From contig NZ_CP059693.1 in assembly GCF_028657945.1 (NCBI RefSeq), forward strand, positions 1,488,001-1,552,000: a DNA stretch of 64,000 bases. The letters are read 5' to 3'. This DNA comes from Thalassomonas haliotis. Its GTDB lineage: Bacteria; Pseudomonadota; Gammaproteobacteria; Enterobacterales; Alteromonadaceae. The position numbers and the translations under genes are program-made. Below, in pieces: positions 1-9,459 of the stretch (position 1 is the stretch's first letter; each line of letters starts with the position of its first letter). The notes under the pieces are model-generated. The model was not told where the DNA came from and ran no database searches. It saw nothing but the letters and a program-made list of their open reading frames with translations.

Positions 1-1330
1 TGCCTTGGGGGATTATGCTTTGGTTGGCTGCCACCAGGGATGAACGGGCTATTTTTTTCCCCGATTTGTACACCGCCTGGATATTTCCTAAGTTTGCTAA
101 ATTTTTTAGCGGATTGTCCCTCACCAGTAAAAAGCTCGCTTCATAACCTGTTGTCAATTGACCTATTTGTTGTTGCTGATTGATGATAGCAGCACTGTTG
201 ATGGTGGCGGCATTGAGCACTTCAGCCGCGGTCAGTCCTGATTGGTGCAATGCCTGCAGCTCGTTATGCAGCGCCGTGCCGTGTAAAGTATATGGGTTGC
301 CTGCGTCTGAACCTGTACCTATGAGCACGCCGGCTTGATGTAACCGGGTGATATTATCAAAGGCAACTTGGCGTTTTTGCCACATAAGCGCTTGTCTTTT
401 TGAAGGGGCCGGCACGTTTTCAAACAGGCAATCTTGTAGCTTTTCTGGCACAGTCGCCAGTAAGTGCGGCTGGCTGCTTATCGTTTGCTGCCTGCTTTGC
501 GCGCTATGGTTGAAATATACCGACAGAGTGGGAATGTAGGCAACCCGGTGCCTGCGCATTAATTGGATGAATTCATCGTCAAGAACTTCGTCGTTGATGC
601 CATGGGCTAAGGCGGTCGCCCCGGCTCTTATGGCCCGTTTACCGTCTTCCAGGCTGGAAACATGCACAAAATAGGGCAGGTCGGCCGCTTTTGAACGCTT
701 GCCTAATTCGCTGAGTTGGCTGTCGGTAAGGGATTCGCCATGGCCGCCAAAGGTTTCGATCACAGCTTTAGTCAGCTTGGGGTTTCTCGCCATATGCTGC
801 TGCCATAAATGCTCGATATCCTGGTCATCGGCGATTTCAAGTGCGCCGCCGCCAAACTGGGTACCGTGTCCGCCGGGGTTGGTGAAAAGCGAACCGGCAT
901 AAAATAAATTTGGCGTGGCCTGTGTCTGTTTTAACCGGGCCGCGGCTTGCAGTGTGCTGTCAAAGGAAAAGAGATCAACGATATTGGTGACCCCTAAATA
1001 GAGGTTTGAATTGAAATGCGACTCAACCGGCAGATATTGAAATTCACTGTAGTTGCTGCCGGATGCGCCTAAATGCACATGCAGATCCGTCAACCCGGCA
1101 ACCGCGTATTGATTGTTGGCGTCTATCACTTCATCTGCACTTTTTATTGGTTTCGTTAACTCTGCGACTTCGACGATTTTACCCTGGTGGATATATAACC
1201 TGGCAGGTTGGCTAAAAGCTTGTGCTTGTGGTTGATATATCCGGATATTGTCTATTCTGATATCGGTTGCATTAACCAGGCTCGATGAAAATAGCGTAAC
1301 GGCCATGGCGATTTTTGCTAAAGCTGACAT
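1..1330 (-). CDS. Exported metal-dependent amidohydrolase (3' end cut by window)
   Basis: The minus-strand frame opens at the ATG at 1330 and stays open for 443 codons to the window edge without a stop, so the C-terminus is missing. A GAGGAA-type ribosome site lies about 8 bases upstream. The first 22 or so residues form a signal peptide ending near VNATD, so the enzyme is probably periplasmic. The region after residue 75 has the amidohydrolase metal-binding signature HVH following VAGLTDL, and later GTGSDAGNPYTLHG carries the usual late metal-ligand Asp of imidazolonepropionase-like hydrolases. The substrate cannot be named; exported members of this group often act on peptides or cyclic amides. 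It is divergent from the pseudouridine synthase at 1626. Confidence 0.85.
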   Translation of the reverse strand, partial: MSALAKIAMAVTLFSSSLVNATDIRIDNIRIYQPQAQAFSQPARLYIHQGKIVEVAELTKPIKSADEVIDANNQYAVAGLTDLHVHLGASGSNYSEFQYLPVESHFNSNLYLGVTNIVDLFSFDSTLQAAARLKQTQATPNLFYAGSLFTNPGGHGTQFGGGALEIADDQDIEHLWQQHMARNPKLTKAVIETFGGHGESLTDSQLSELGKRSKAADLPYFVHVSSLEDGKRAIRAGATALAHGINDEVLDDEFIQLMRRHRVAYIPTLSVYFNHSAQSRQQTISSQPHLLATVPEKLQDCLFENVPAPSKRQALMWQKRQVAFDNITRLHQAGVLIGTGSDAGNPYTLHGTALHNELQALHQSGLTAAEVLNAATINSAAIINQQQQIGQLTTGYEASFLLVRDNPLKNLANLGNIQAVYKSGKKIARSSLVAANQSIIPQG

Positions 1331-1461
1331 AAGTTCATTCCTCTTGTTTATGGTTATTAAAATGCTGAGCGCCTTGGTGATAGGGTGACTGTAGCAAGCT
1401 TAACGGCGTAAAGAATCGCAATCGCTGCCAATCGACATCAACAGCTGTTGAATCGACAGGT

Positions 1462-1481
1462 TTTTTTATCCGGATAAAAAA
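1462..1481. promoter_or_regulatory. 20-bp perfect palindrome in the divergent intergenic region
   Basis: A T6 run, ATCCGGAT and an A6 run make an uninterrupted 20-bp palindrome between the divergent genes at 1330 and 1626. It may be a repressor operator or a cruciform. With no loop it is a poor intrinsic terminator. Function is inferred from symmetry and position only. Confidence 0.35.
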
Positions 1482-1625
1482 GAGATAAGCGCCGGAAGTT
1501 ATTCCCTTTGTCATTTTTAGTGAAATGCGGGGCATTACAGGTTAAAATCCCTGCATTATTTCAGCCTTTAAAAGCCCGGGGTTCCTGGCTAAAGAGGCTA
1601 ACGGTTCATCATCACAGATCATCAT

Positions 1626-3308
1626 ATGCAGTCCCCTGAACTTTGTTTTACCCCATTTAGCCAAGACGTCGACGCCATTGCTTTGCCACAACGTTTTACC
1701 TTTCCTTTTTATTATCAGCCCCATCCTTTGTGTCAGCTGGCGGCGAAAGAGCTGCAACAGCATTTGGCAACCCAGGAGTTGTGGCGGCATAACTTTGGTC
1801 TTGGCGGCGATCCCGAGATGATCATCGGCAAGATGTTCGGGGTCCTGGTGGTAGAAAACGCTGAGGGGGAGCTGGGATATTTATCGGCTTTTTCCGGCAA
1901 GCTCGCCAAGCAAAACTTGTTGCCGGGTTTTGTGCCGCCGGTATTTGATATGCTGGCACAAGACAGTTTTTTCCATCAGGGCCAGTCAGTGATTAATGAT
2001 ATTAATGAGCAGCTGGAACTGCTGGAAGCAAACCCGGTCATTGCCCGGCTAGAGCTTGCTTTATCCGGTGAATCAATCGCAGAAAGTGAAGCCATTGAGC
2101 TTTACCGGCAAGAAATGATCGCCGGGCGTAAAAGCCGGAAAGCACAAAGGACTGAGGCTGTAAACAAGCTCAATGAAGCCGACTTTAGCGCGCTGCAGGA
2201 CAAGCTTAGCCGTGAGAGTGTCAGGGATAAAAACCGCTTAAAAGACTTAAAGCACTATTGGCAGGAAAGAGTCAATCGTATCCGGGAGCAGTTAACTGGG
2301 CTGACGGATGAAATAGGGCAATTAAAAGATAAACGTAAAGTGTTATCTGCTCAGCTGCAGCAAAAATTATTTCAACAGTATCGTTTTTTAAATCAAAGCG
2401 GGGCTGAGAAAGACCTGGCCGATATCTTCAAAGATACCGCATACCAGACGCCTCCGGCGGGGGCGGGAGAATGTGCCGCGCCTAAGCTTTTGCAGTATTG
2501 TTTTAAATGGCAAATGAAACCTGTTGCCATGGCTGAATTTTGGTGGGGGCAGTCGCCAAAATCAGAGATCCGAAAACATAAAAACTTCTACGGCGCCTGT
2601 TTGGGGAAATGCCAGCCGATCCTCACCCATATGCTGGACGGCATCGAGATGGATGAAAACCCGCTGTTGAATAATCCTGCGGCAGATAAAGCCATAGACA
2701 TCCTGTTTCAGGATGATGATATGCTGGTGATCAATAAACCGGCAGACTTGTTGTCGGTACCGGGCAAGAGTATTAGCGATTCTGTTTATAGCCGGATGAA
2801 ACAGCTTTTCCCTGCCGCCACCGGCCCCTTGATAGTCCATCGCCTGGACATGTCTACTTCCGGGTTGATGGTGATAGCCTTAAACAAACGGGCCCATAAA
2901 AACCTGCAAAAACAATTTATCGATCGTAGTGTGAAAAAGCGCTATCAGGCCTTATTACAGGGAGAGCTGGAGCAGGACAGCGGTATCATTACTTTGCCAC
3001 TGCGTACCGACTTTGACGACAGGCCCAGGCAGCTGGTTTGTCAGCAATACGGGAAACCGGCTGAAACCTTCTGGCAGGTAAAAGAGCGGGTTAATAACAG
3101 GACTAAGGTTGACCTCTACCCGAAAACCGGACGCACCCATCAACTGCGGGTGCATTGCGCCCATCCGTTGGGATTAAACCTGCCGATTTTAGGGGATGAT
3201 CTCTATGGCGATAAAGGTGAGCGGTTACACCTGCATGCCCAGTTGCTGGAGCTGCAGCACCCGAGAACCAAACAAGCCATGTCCTTTAGTGCTGAAGCAC
3301 AATTTTAA
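1626..3308 (+). CDS. RluA-family pseudouridine synthase with long N-terminal extension
   Basis: The 560-residue protein ends in an RluA-type pseudouridine synthase domain (roughly residues 355-555). HRLDMSTSGLMV contains the catalytic Asp of the family (HRLDxxTSG), and KTGRTHQLRVH is the downstream conserved motif. Members uridine-isomerise rRNA or tRNA; which RNA is not deducible here. The first 350 residues are an extra region with a charged, coiled-coil-rich segment (about 165-260) absent from the short 220-320 residue RluA/RluC/RluD enzymes. Long versions of this kind occur in Vibrio and Shewanella. The start ATG has only a weak ribosome site. A stem-loop follows at 3349. Confidence 0.88.
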   Translation: MQSPELCFTPFSQDVDAIALPQRFTFPFYYQPHPLCQLAAKELQQHLATQELWRHNFGLGGDPEMIIGKMFGVLVVENAEGELGYLSAFSGKLAKQNLLPGFVPPVFDMLAQDSFFHQGQSVINDINEQLELLEANPVIARLELALSGESIAESEAIELYRQEMIAGRKSRKAQRTEAVNKLNEADFSALQDKLSRESVRDKNRLKDLKHYWQERVNRIREQLTGLTDEIGQLKDKRKVLSAQLQQKLFQQYRFLNQSGAEKDLADIFKDTAYQTPPAGAGECAAPKLLQYCFKWQMKPVAMAEFWWGQSPKSEIRKHKNFYGACLGKCQPILTHMLDGIEMDENPLLNNPAADKAIDILFQDDDMLVINKPADLLSVPGKSISDSVYSRMKQLFPAATGPLIVHRLDMSTSGLMVIALNKRAHKNLQKQFIDRSVKKRYQALLQGELEQDSGIITLPLRTDFDDRPRQLVCQQYGKPAETFWQVKERVNNRTKVDLYPKTGRTHQLRVHCAHPLGLNLPILGDDLYGDKGERLHLHAQLLELQHPRTKQAMSFSAEAQF

Positions 3309-3348
3309 TCCCGTTTTTATTTTACTTCCCTGAATCCTTCCTGAACGG

Positions 3349-3376
3349 GCAGGCAGCTGTTTTATCGGCTGCCTGC
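3349..3376 (+). terminator. Probable rho-independent terminator after the pseudouridine synthase
   Basis: A perfect 9-bp stem (GCAGGCAGC / GCTGCCTGC) with a 10-base loop is followed by a T-rich stretch. It lies 40 bases after the stop at 3308. Confidence 0.55.
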
Positions 3377-3520
3377 TTATGGTTTTGTTTAATGACGGTT
3401 TAGCGCTATTAAGCAAGACGCTAATCAAAAGCCAACGGCCTTTGCTTGCTGAAAAATTATCCGTACTGGTATCAAAATGAATAAAGCTACGAAATAAATC
3501 GTAAAAAAATAAAATATTAA

Positions 3521-3549
3521 TTGATAATCTTATTGAGAATTATTATCAT
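3521..3549 (+). promoter_or_regulatory. Fur-box-covered promoter of the siderophore receptor
   Basis: TTGATA (3521-3526) and TATCAT (3544-3549) are spaced 17 bases, a good sigma-70 arrangement. TGAGAAT-T-ATTATCA at 3534-3548 is a near-perfect 7-1-7 Fur-type inverted repeat that overlaps the -10 element. A second partial repeat (TGATAAT) begins at 3522. The expected result is repression when iron is plentiful. The sequence match is seen directly; Fur binding is inference. Confidence 0.75.
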
Positions 3550-3591
3550 TCGCGAAAATTGAATGACTAACCCAGAAGTATCAATCAAATC

Positions 3592-6282
3592 ATGTTATCA
3601 AAACCCGCTTTCACAGTTAAAATGCTTTCCTTGTCTTTATCATTGGCGCTTGCCGGTGGTTTTTCCGGCGCCGCATCGGCACAAGAAAATATCAACTTTC
3701 AGCCCAAGTCGGTCGCTGGCGGTTTGTTACAACTTGCTAAAGAGACAGGTGTACAAATTTATGCGGCTAAAGATATCCGGCTAAAAACAAAGCAGGCAGT
3801 CCATGCCATCAATGCAAGTTCGCCGGCTTTGGCCCTGGAGCAATTACTGGCCAACAGTGAATTGCAGGCACACTGGCTCGACAAGCATCAGCTGGTGATT
3901 AAACATAAAGATGATATGACGCCTGTGGCAAGTCTGGTGAACCCTGAAAATAATATATTGGCAAACAGTCATTTTGAAAGGATCAGTGTTTATGGGCGCC
4001 ATAATCAATTGATCCTGGAGTCGGGGACCGCGACCAAATCGAATATGTCTTTATTGGAAACCCCGGCTGCCATTGTGGTGGTAGATAAGCTGCTGCTCGA
4101 TGAGCAGGCAATTTCTACCCTGCAGGAAAGTATCCGTAATATCAGCGGCGTAACCCAGGCTGGTAATAACTACGGCATCGGCGATAATCTCGTTATTCGC
4201 GGCTTAGGGGCAAATTATACTTTTGATGGTATGTATGCCGGCGCCAGTTTAGGCAACTCATATAATCCTACCCGCTCTTTAACCAATATTGAAAGTGTTG
4301 AGGTGCTTAAAGGACCTGCGACCGGTTTATATGGTATGGGGGCCGCCGGTGGTGTGATTAATCTGATAGAGAAAAAGCCGAAGGATAAGGAAAGCTACGA
4401 GATCAAGGCAAGTGCCGGTCAGTGGGACACTCATGCCCTGATGTTTGATGCCACTGCGCCGATCACCGACCAAACGGCCTATCGCTTGGTGACTAACTAT
4501 GAGTCCAGCGATGGTTACAGAGGGTTAAGCTCTGAGCGCAGTGAAGTTTATGCCTCCCTGCGTCATTACTTAAATGAAAGTAATGAGTTTATTTTTTCCG
4601 GCGCCTATATCGATGATGAAATTCAGGTTGACTCTATCGGCCATCCGGTGCGTATCCTCAACCTGGACAGCATAGATGCCGCTCCCGGTAGTATCGTGGG
4701 ACAAGACCTGGTAAATGACAGTGACGCCGATGGTGACGGTATTTTCGGCATCGCCTTAACGCCGGAGCAACGTCAGCAGCTGGCGGACTCGCTGGTTTCT
4801 ACTGATGGCCTACAGCCTTATGATCTGGGCGAGCAGGGGCTTATTTCGCCTTTGTCCAAACCTAACGAAGGAAAAGAGATACGCTTTAAGTTGCAGCATA
4901 AGACGGCAATTAATGATGATCTGTCTTTGCACCAGCAGCTGTTATACCGTGATTATTCTTCGGACTTTATCCGCCAGACCGGCGCCTATAACTATGTCTA
5001 CTGGAACCGGAACGGTGAAATTAATGCCGACCCAAGAGCGCCGCTGGTTATTGACTATGTATTATATCCGTACGCGGCCCGTCGCCAGGAATACCGCCGG
5101 AGTGAATCCAATGAAAAAACCTGGCAATATTTTGCTGACCTGACCCATACCTGGTCTTGGGGAGCCATTGATGGCGAGCAGTTGTTAACGGTGAACTATG
5201 AAAACCGTGATATGTCGCTAAAATCCTGGTCGATATATGATGCCGATGGCACCAGCAGTGAAAATGCGCTTCCCTACATCCTTGATATCCGTAATCCCAA
5301 CTGGGGCTCGGGATCGTTTGAGGACTATGATCCGGTATTGAAGAGCAATTATGATAAGTCGGTTTCTGCCTGGGGCATCAGCCTGCAGGAGGTGCTCTAT
5401 TTTGATGATATGCTGACCGGGCGTTTTGGTGTGGCTTATAGCGGTACCGAACAAACTTATCAGCATAAAGGGACGGCTCGTACCCCGCAAAAAAGTCAGG
5501 AAGCTGATACCGATGACGCCGGGGCTACTTTTAACCTGGGGTTGAATTATCGTCTAAATGATCAGGTGGCGACCTTTGTAAACTATTCAAAAGGGCGTAT
5601 GACCTATAGCATCTTAGGCTCGGTTGATGGTGAAACCGATCGTCCGGACTCCGAATCAACCTCTTTTGATTTGGGGATACGTTTTACTGCCCTTGATGAA
5701 GATTTATTGGCATCTCTGGTTTGGTTTGATACCAAACGTACCAACCTCAGGTATGCCAACCCTGAGTATAATGACAACCCTGAAGATGTTGAATATAACA
5801 TCAGCGTGCCTCAATATTTTTACGATGATAACGATACCACCAAAGGGGTTGAGTTTGACCTGAACCTGGCCTTGAACGAGTTGTGGTCAATGAACTTAAA
5901 TGCCACTTATCAGGACGCCTACAGTATCCGTGCCAATGAACGCTCAGAGCAAACCAAAGGGGTACCGAAAAAGTTTGCCAGTTTATGGACCAGCTATCAG
6001 TATGAGTTCTCTGCTTTGCCTGCCCCGGTGAAATTGAGCCTGGGGGTAACTTATGAAGATGAACGCACCATAAACTCCACGGCATTCGGTTTGCCAAACT
6101 CTGTGGTCGACTCTTATGTGGTATGGGATGCGGCGGCGAGTTACCAGCTGGAACAGTGGGATATACAGCTTAACCTGCGCAACCTGACAGATACGACCTA
6201 TTACAATAAAGCCCTGTTTATCGGCGGATTACCCGGCGATAGCCGTAATGTAAAATTAAGCGTGAGCTATAGCTTCGATTAA
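3592..6282 (+). CDS. TonB-dependent siderophore receptor with N-terminal STN domain
   Basis: An 896-residue outer-membrane receptor for a ferric siderophore. A signal peptide (about residues 1-30) is cleaved near AASA-QE. Residues 31-105 form a secretin/TonB short N-terminal (STN) domain as in FecA-like transducers. The plug follows, with ETPAAIVVV and NLVIRGLGANYTFDGMY, then a 22-strand barrel ending in NVKLSVSYSFD with a terminal aromatic pair typical of BAM substrates. It is controlled by the Fur-type promoter upstream. STN receptors usually signal to a FecR/FecI pair, but none is in this window. The downstream DUF3649-PepSY-DUF3325 genes are common companions of such receptors. The ligand is unknown. 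Confidence 0.93.
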   Translation: MLSKPAFTVKMLSLSLSLALAGGFSGAASAQENINFQPKSVAGGLLQLAKETGVQIYAAKDIRLKTKQAVHAINASSPALALEQLLANSELQAHWLDKHQLVIKHKDDMTPVASLVNPENNILANSHFERISVYGRHNQLILESGTATKSNMSLLETPAAIVVVDKLLLDEQAISTLQESIRNISGVTQAGNNYGIGDNLVIRGLGANYTFDGMYAGASLGNSYNPTRSLTNIESVEVLKGPATGLYGMGAAGGVINLIEKKPKDKESYEIKASAGQWDTHALMFDATAPITDQTAYRLVTNYESSDGYRGLSSERSEVYASLRHYLNESNEFIFSGAYIDDEIQVDSIGHPVRILNLDSIDAAPGSIVGQDLVNDSDADGDGIFGIALTPEQRQQLADSLVSTDGLQPYDLGEQGLISPLSKPNEGKEIRFKLQHKTAINDDLSLHQQLLYRDYSSDFIRQTGAYNYVYWNRNGEINADPRAPLVIDYVLYPYAARRQEYRRSESNEKTWQYFADLTHTWSWGAIDGEQLLTVNYENRDMSLKSWSIYDADGTSSENALPYILDIRNPNWGSGSFEDYDPVLKSNYDKSVSAWGISLQEVLYFDDMLTGRFGVAYSGTEQTYQHKGTARTPQKSQEADTDDAGATFNLGLNYRLNDQVATFVNYSKGRMTYSILGSVDGETDRPDSESTSFDLGIRFTALDEDLLASLVWFDTKRTNLRYANPEYNDNPEDVEYNISVPQYFYDDNDTTKGVEFDLNLALNELWSMNLNATYQDAYSIRANERSEQTKGVPKKFASLWTSYQYEFSALPAPVKLSLGVTYEDERTINSTAFGLPNSVVDSYVVWDAAASYQLEQWDIQLNLRNLTDTTYYNKALFIGGLPGDSRNVKLSVSYSFD

Positions 6283-6300
6283 TCTTTAACACCACCGAAA

Positions 6301-6332
6301 GCCAAATGCAGCCAAGCTGCATTTGGCTTTTT
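6301..6332 (+). terminator. Strong rho-independent terminator after the receptor gene
   Basis: A perfect 12-bp stem (GCCAAATGCAGC and its complement), a CAA loop and five T residues form a textbook terminator. It sits 19 bases after the receptor stop and 31 bases before the next start, so it separates or attenuates transcription into the following three genes. Confidence 0.85.
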
Positions 6333-6362
6333 GCCGTTAATTTACTTTTATCCCGGAAAGTT

Positions 6363-6647
6363 ATGAAACCTGCTTTAAGTCTCAGCGCCCGCTGTTTAGC
6401 CGCGATTATCGGCGGTTACATCGTTGCCGCGTTATCCAGCCTGGCCTTAGTGCCGGTGCAAATGTCTTTATTTGATAACCGACAGGAAGATGCGATTTTA
6501 ATTGCGACCATGTTCAGTTACCTGGTTTATATTGCCGTGATTGTTGACTGTTTCTGCCGAAGTTCGGCATCCAGGGCCTGGCGCAATATCCTGATTTATA
6601 GCGGCATTTTCCTGGCGGTTTGCTGGTATAGCGGGGTGCTGGCATGA
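6363..6647 (+). CDS. DUF3649 small membrane protein
   Basis: A 94-residue protein beginning MKPALSLSARCLAA. The ATG at 6363 is chosen over an in-frame ATG at 6306 because CCCGGAAAG lies just upstream and the earlier start would fall inside the terminator hairpin. It has about three hydrophobic segments and resembles DUF3649 proteins, found next to PepSY-type membrane proteins in iron-uptake loci. It overlaps the next gene by four bases (ATGA), implying translational coupling. The biochemical function of the family is not established. Confidence 0.8.
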   Translation: MKPALSLSARCLAAIIGGYIVAALSSLALVPVQMSLFDNRQEDAILIATMFSYLVYIAVIVDCFCRSSASRAWRNILIYSGIFLAVCWYSGVLA

Positions 6648-8212
6648 AACCCGACTTCAGGCGCACTATGATATGGCTGCATACCTATACCGGTTTATTG
6701 CTGGGCTGGCTGTTGTTTGCGATTTTCTTAACCGGTACCCTGAGTTATTTTAATGATGAAATCAGCCAGTGGATGCAACCTGAACTGGCGATACAGCAGC
6801 ATAAAAATATCATCAATGCCTCCCTTACCCGGTTAAAAGCCCAGGGCAGCGATGCCGATAAATGGCGGATAGATTTACCCGGCGAACGGAGTAATCAATG
6901 GCGGTTGCAATGGCAAAAAGGTAAAGAACGGCAATCGCTTTATCTGCAAGGGCAAGCCGGCGAGCAAGTCACCCCGAGGGAAAGCCAGGGGGGCAATTTT
7001 TTCAGGACTTTTCATTACAGCCTGGAACTAAGAAACTATGGCGGGCGATACTTTGCCGGGGTTGCCGCCATGTTTATGCTACTGGCGGTATTTAGCGGTA
7101 TCTTTACCCACAGACGTTTTTTCCGCGACTTTTTTACTCTTCGTAAAAAAGTACTGCTTAAAACCGTTACCGACTTCCATGCCATGGCCGGCATAGTGAC
7201 CATACCTTTTTGCCTTATGATTTGCGCCAGCGCCCTAGTTATCTACATAGGTCTTTATATGCCCTGGAGCGCACAACATTATCTCGATGGCGGTACGCGG
7301 GAGCTTAATCAAAAGGTAACGACTTACTTACCTAAACTGGAGCCGGGCAGTGCCTACCGGGAGCCGATCACCGACTTTAACGTGATTGCCGGGCAAGTGG
7401 CAAAGTTGTGGCCCGAAAACCCGGATATTAAGCGTATCACGGTTGAACAGCCCTTTGCTGCCAACGGCCGTATTATTGTCGAGCGTAGCGATAGATTATC
7501 CTTATCGAATAAGGCTGAGGTGCTGGTGTTCTCATCCCACAGTGGCCAGCAGCTAGCGGGTGTGCCGCCGGAGCGCATGGCGAGGAAAGTCAGGCGCATC
7601 TTTTACGGCTTGCATGAAGGACATTTTGCCCAGCCGGGACTGCGCTGGTTATTCTTTATCAGCGGCTTGCTCTCCAGTGCCCTTATCGCCAGCGGTTTGG
7701 TGATCTGGCTTAAGAAAAGGCTGGAAAAAGTTAAACAACGCCATGTCGGCCATTTTATTGTTGAGCGTTTAAACATTGCCGGTATCGCCGGACTGATACT
7801 GGCCATTATTGCTTACTTCTACGCCAACCGCTTATTGCCGCTTGATATAGATGAACGTGCGCGTCTGGAAATAACGGTTTTCCTGTTTACCTGGCTGATA
7901 AGCCTGCAACACAGTATTTTTCGTCCGGCAAACCAAGCCTGGCTTGAACAGTTATCCCTGGCCTCGCTGGCATGTCTGTTACTGCCGCTGATAGATGTTG
8001 TTCAAGAGCCTTCAAGGTTAATAAGGGCAATAGCACAAAATAACTTTATTTATATCGGCTTTGAGCTTGCACTCCTGATTACAGCATTTTTGTTATATAA
8101 AACCGTTACGGCCTTATTTAGCAAACAGAAGCAGGGCAAGCAAGCTAACAATATAAGGGGAAAGCAGGAGTTGACCTTGAAACGTCGCGGGAATAAAGCA
8201 GATGCTGTTTAG
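6644..8212 (+). CDS. PepSY-associated membrane protein, probable siderophore-iron reductase
   Basis: A 522-residue inner-membrane protein of the PepSY-TM family (PiuB/FoxB-like). The first helix carries RTMIWLHTYTGLLLGWLLF with the conserved His. A periplasmic PepSY-like region follows, then helices near residues 140-165 and 185-210, a second soluble loop, and further helices to the C-terminus. Conserved His residues at helix ends (FHYSLE, TDFHAMAG, LHEGHF) suit haem or metal binding. Relatives such as FoxB are implicated in reducing siderophore-bound iron in or near the periplasm. Its position after a siderophore receptor supports that role, which remains an inference. It overlaps both neighbours. 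Confidence 0.85.
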   Translation: MKPDFRRTMIWLHTYTGLLLGWLLFAIFLTGTLSYFNDEISQWMQPELAIQQHKNIINASLTRLKAQGSDADKWRIDLPGERSNQWRLQWQKGKERQSLYLQGQAGEQVTPRESQGGNFFRTFHYSLELRNYGGRYFAGVAAMFMLLAVFSGIFTHRRFFRDFFTLRKKVLLKTVTDFHAMAGIVTIPFCLMICASALVIYIGLYMPWSAQHYLDGGTRELNQKVTTYLPKLEPGSAYREPITDFNVIAGQVAKLWPENPDIKRITVEQPFAANGRIIVERSDRLSLSNKAEVLVFSSHSGQQLAGVPPERMARKVRRIFYGLHEGHFAQPGLRWLFFISGLLSSALIASGLVIWLKKRLEKVKQRHVGHFIVERLNIAGIAGLILAIIAYFYANRLLPLDIDERARLEITVFLFTWLISLQHSIFRPANQAWLEQLSLASLACLLLPLIDVVQEPSRLIRAIAQNNFIYIGFELALLITAFLLYKTVTALFSKQKQGKQANNIRGKQELTLKRRGNKADAV

Positions 8213-8453
8213 TTTTCTGGTACAGGTTATCGCAATCGCCATGCTTGTCCTGGCTATGCACAAGCACTTTAAAAATGTTTTTAACTTTGCCATCAAACCG
8301 GCACAGTCGAGGGGGTTAAAGTTACTGGGCGGGTTGTTACTGGCTGTTTCGTATTACCTGGCGGTTGCTGCGCTTGGTGCGCCTATGGCGACAGTTTATT
8401 GGTTGCTATTGTTGCCGCTGAGCATTTTTTATATGGCGCTGGTGGCAAATTGA
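8202..8453 (+). CDS. DUF3325 small membrane protein
   Basis: An 83-residue hydrophobic protein with three likely membrane helices and the LAMHKHFKNVF segment typical of DUF3325. Its ATG lies 11 bases inside the end of the PepSY gene, so the two are coupled. DUF3649, PepSY and DUF3325 recur as a set near TonB-dependent receptors; the family's own role is unknown, possibly an assembly partner of the PepSY protein. Confidence 0.75.
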   Translation: MLFSFLVQVIAIAMLVLAMHKHFKNVFNFAIKPAQSRGLKLLGGLLLAVSYYLAVAALGAPMATVYWLLLLPLSIFYMALVAN

Positions 8454-8519
8454 GGCTTGGGAGCCGGGGAAATGCGGCATTAGCTTAGCGCTATTGCCTT
8501 TGGGTTGAGAAAGCAGGGG

Positions 8520-9389
8520 TCACGGCTGAAGCTGCCACAAGAGCCGGACTTCCTGCAACATCGCCTTGATCGCCGGCTCTCCTGTTCTTGCCTTAGCGAC
8601 AACAAAGTATAGCTCCGCAGTAAAGTCCAGTTGTGGCAATAGCGTTATTTCCTTTTTATCGGCATGCAACTGTGCCAGTTCTTTTTCCAAAAAGCTTAAG
8701 CCGTGTCCCATTTTGACCAGTTCCAGGCGGGAGCCGTCGTCGCTGCTTTTGACTGTGGTGATAATATCCGAGCTTAACTTTTGTTGCAGGAAGCGATCAA
8801 ACGGGCAGTTATTGCCCATAGCTATCCAGGGCTGTGAGCACAAGGCGGTCACCGGGCTATCGGCATTGAGTGCTGAATCTGTAGGGGCTATGGTGGTGAT
8901 TTGTTGCTGTTTTATTGTGATGGCCGATAAAGCATCCGGGATCTCGCCGTAGAGATAACCGCCATCGAGTGTGCCTGCCGAGAGGGCACTGATGACTTCG
9001 CCGCTGCTTTGGCTTTTTATCTCTACAGAGATGCCGGGGCAATGTTCTTTCAGCTTGTCCAGTAGCCGGTTTATATTTAACGCCCCCGGGGGCTGATTAA
9101 TCCCTAAACGAAAGTTGGCGATTATTTCATTTTGATGCTCGGCCGCCAAATTTACCATCTCCAGGGCGCTATCCAGGGTTTTCTCGGCTTTTGTTAACAG
9201 CCGTTGGCCTTTCTCCGTCAGTATCATGCCTTTGCTGGTGCGGGTAAAGAGTGTCGTTTTTAATTCCTGCTCCAGGGCTTTGATATGGGCGCTTACTGCC
9301 GGTGGTGTCGTGTATAAGTGTTTTGCCGCCAGGGTTAAGTTTCCTGTTTTGGCAACCAGGACAAAAGATCTCAGGTGGTAAAATTCCAT
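8520..9389 (-). CDS. LysR-family transcriptional regulator
   Basis: A 289-residue LysR regulator. Residues 1-60 form the winged helix-turn-helix (FYHLRSFVLVAKTGNLTLAAKHL, then TTPPAVSAHIKALEQEL), and residues 90-289 form the periplasmic-binding-protein-like effector domain. It starts at the ATG at 9389 and is divergent from the rhodanese gene at 9595. The shared 205-bp region carries inverted repeats suited to LysR binding (see 9460-9499). Autoregulation and control of the rhodanese gene are the usual expectation for this layout. The effector is not identifiable. Confidence 0.92.
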   Translation of the reverse strand: MEFYHLRSFVLVAKTGNLTLAAKHLYTTPPAVSAHIKALEQELKTTLFTRTSKGMILTEKGQRLLTKAEKTLDSALEMVNLAAEHQNEIIANFRLGINQPPGALNINRLLDKLKEHCPGISVEIKSQSSGEVISALSAGTLDGGYLYGEIPDALSAITIKQQQITTIAPTDSALNADSPVTALCSQPWIAMGNNCPFDRFLQQKLSSDIITTVKSSDDGSRLELVKMGHGLSFLEKELAQLHADKKEITLLPQLDFTAELYFVVAKARTGEPAIKAMLQEVRLLWQLQP

Positions 9390-9459
9390 ATGACTCCGGG
9401 CGTTAGGTTATGTGTTATCTAAGCTTTGGGTTTATTTTATGGGCTTTATTGAAAAAAGC

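Noticed and set aside
3563-3784. Alternative plus-strand frame overlapping the receptor start
   Set aside because: It lies in another frame, ends early and would overlap the signal-peptide region of a clear receptor gene.
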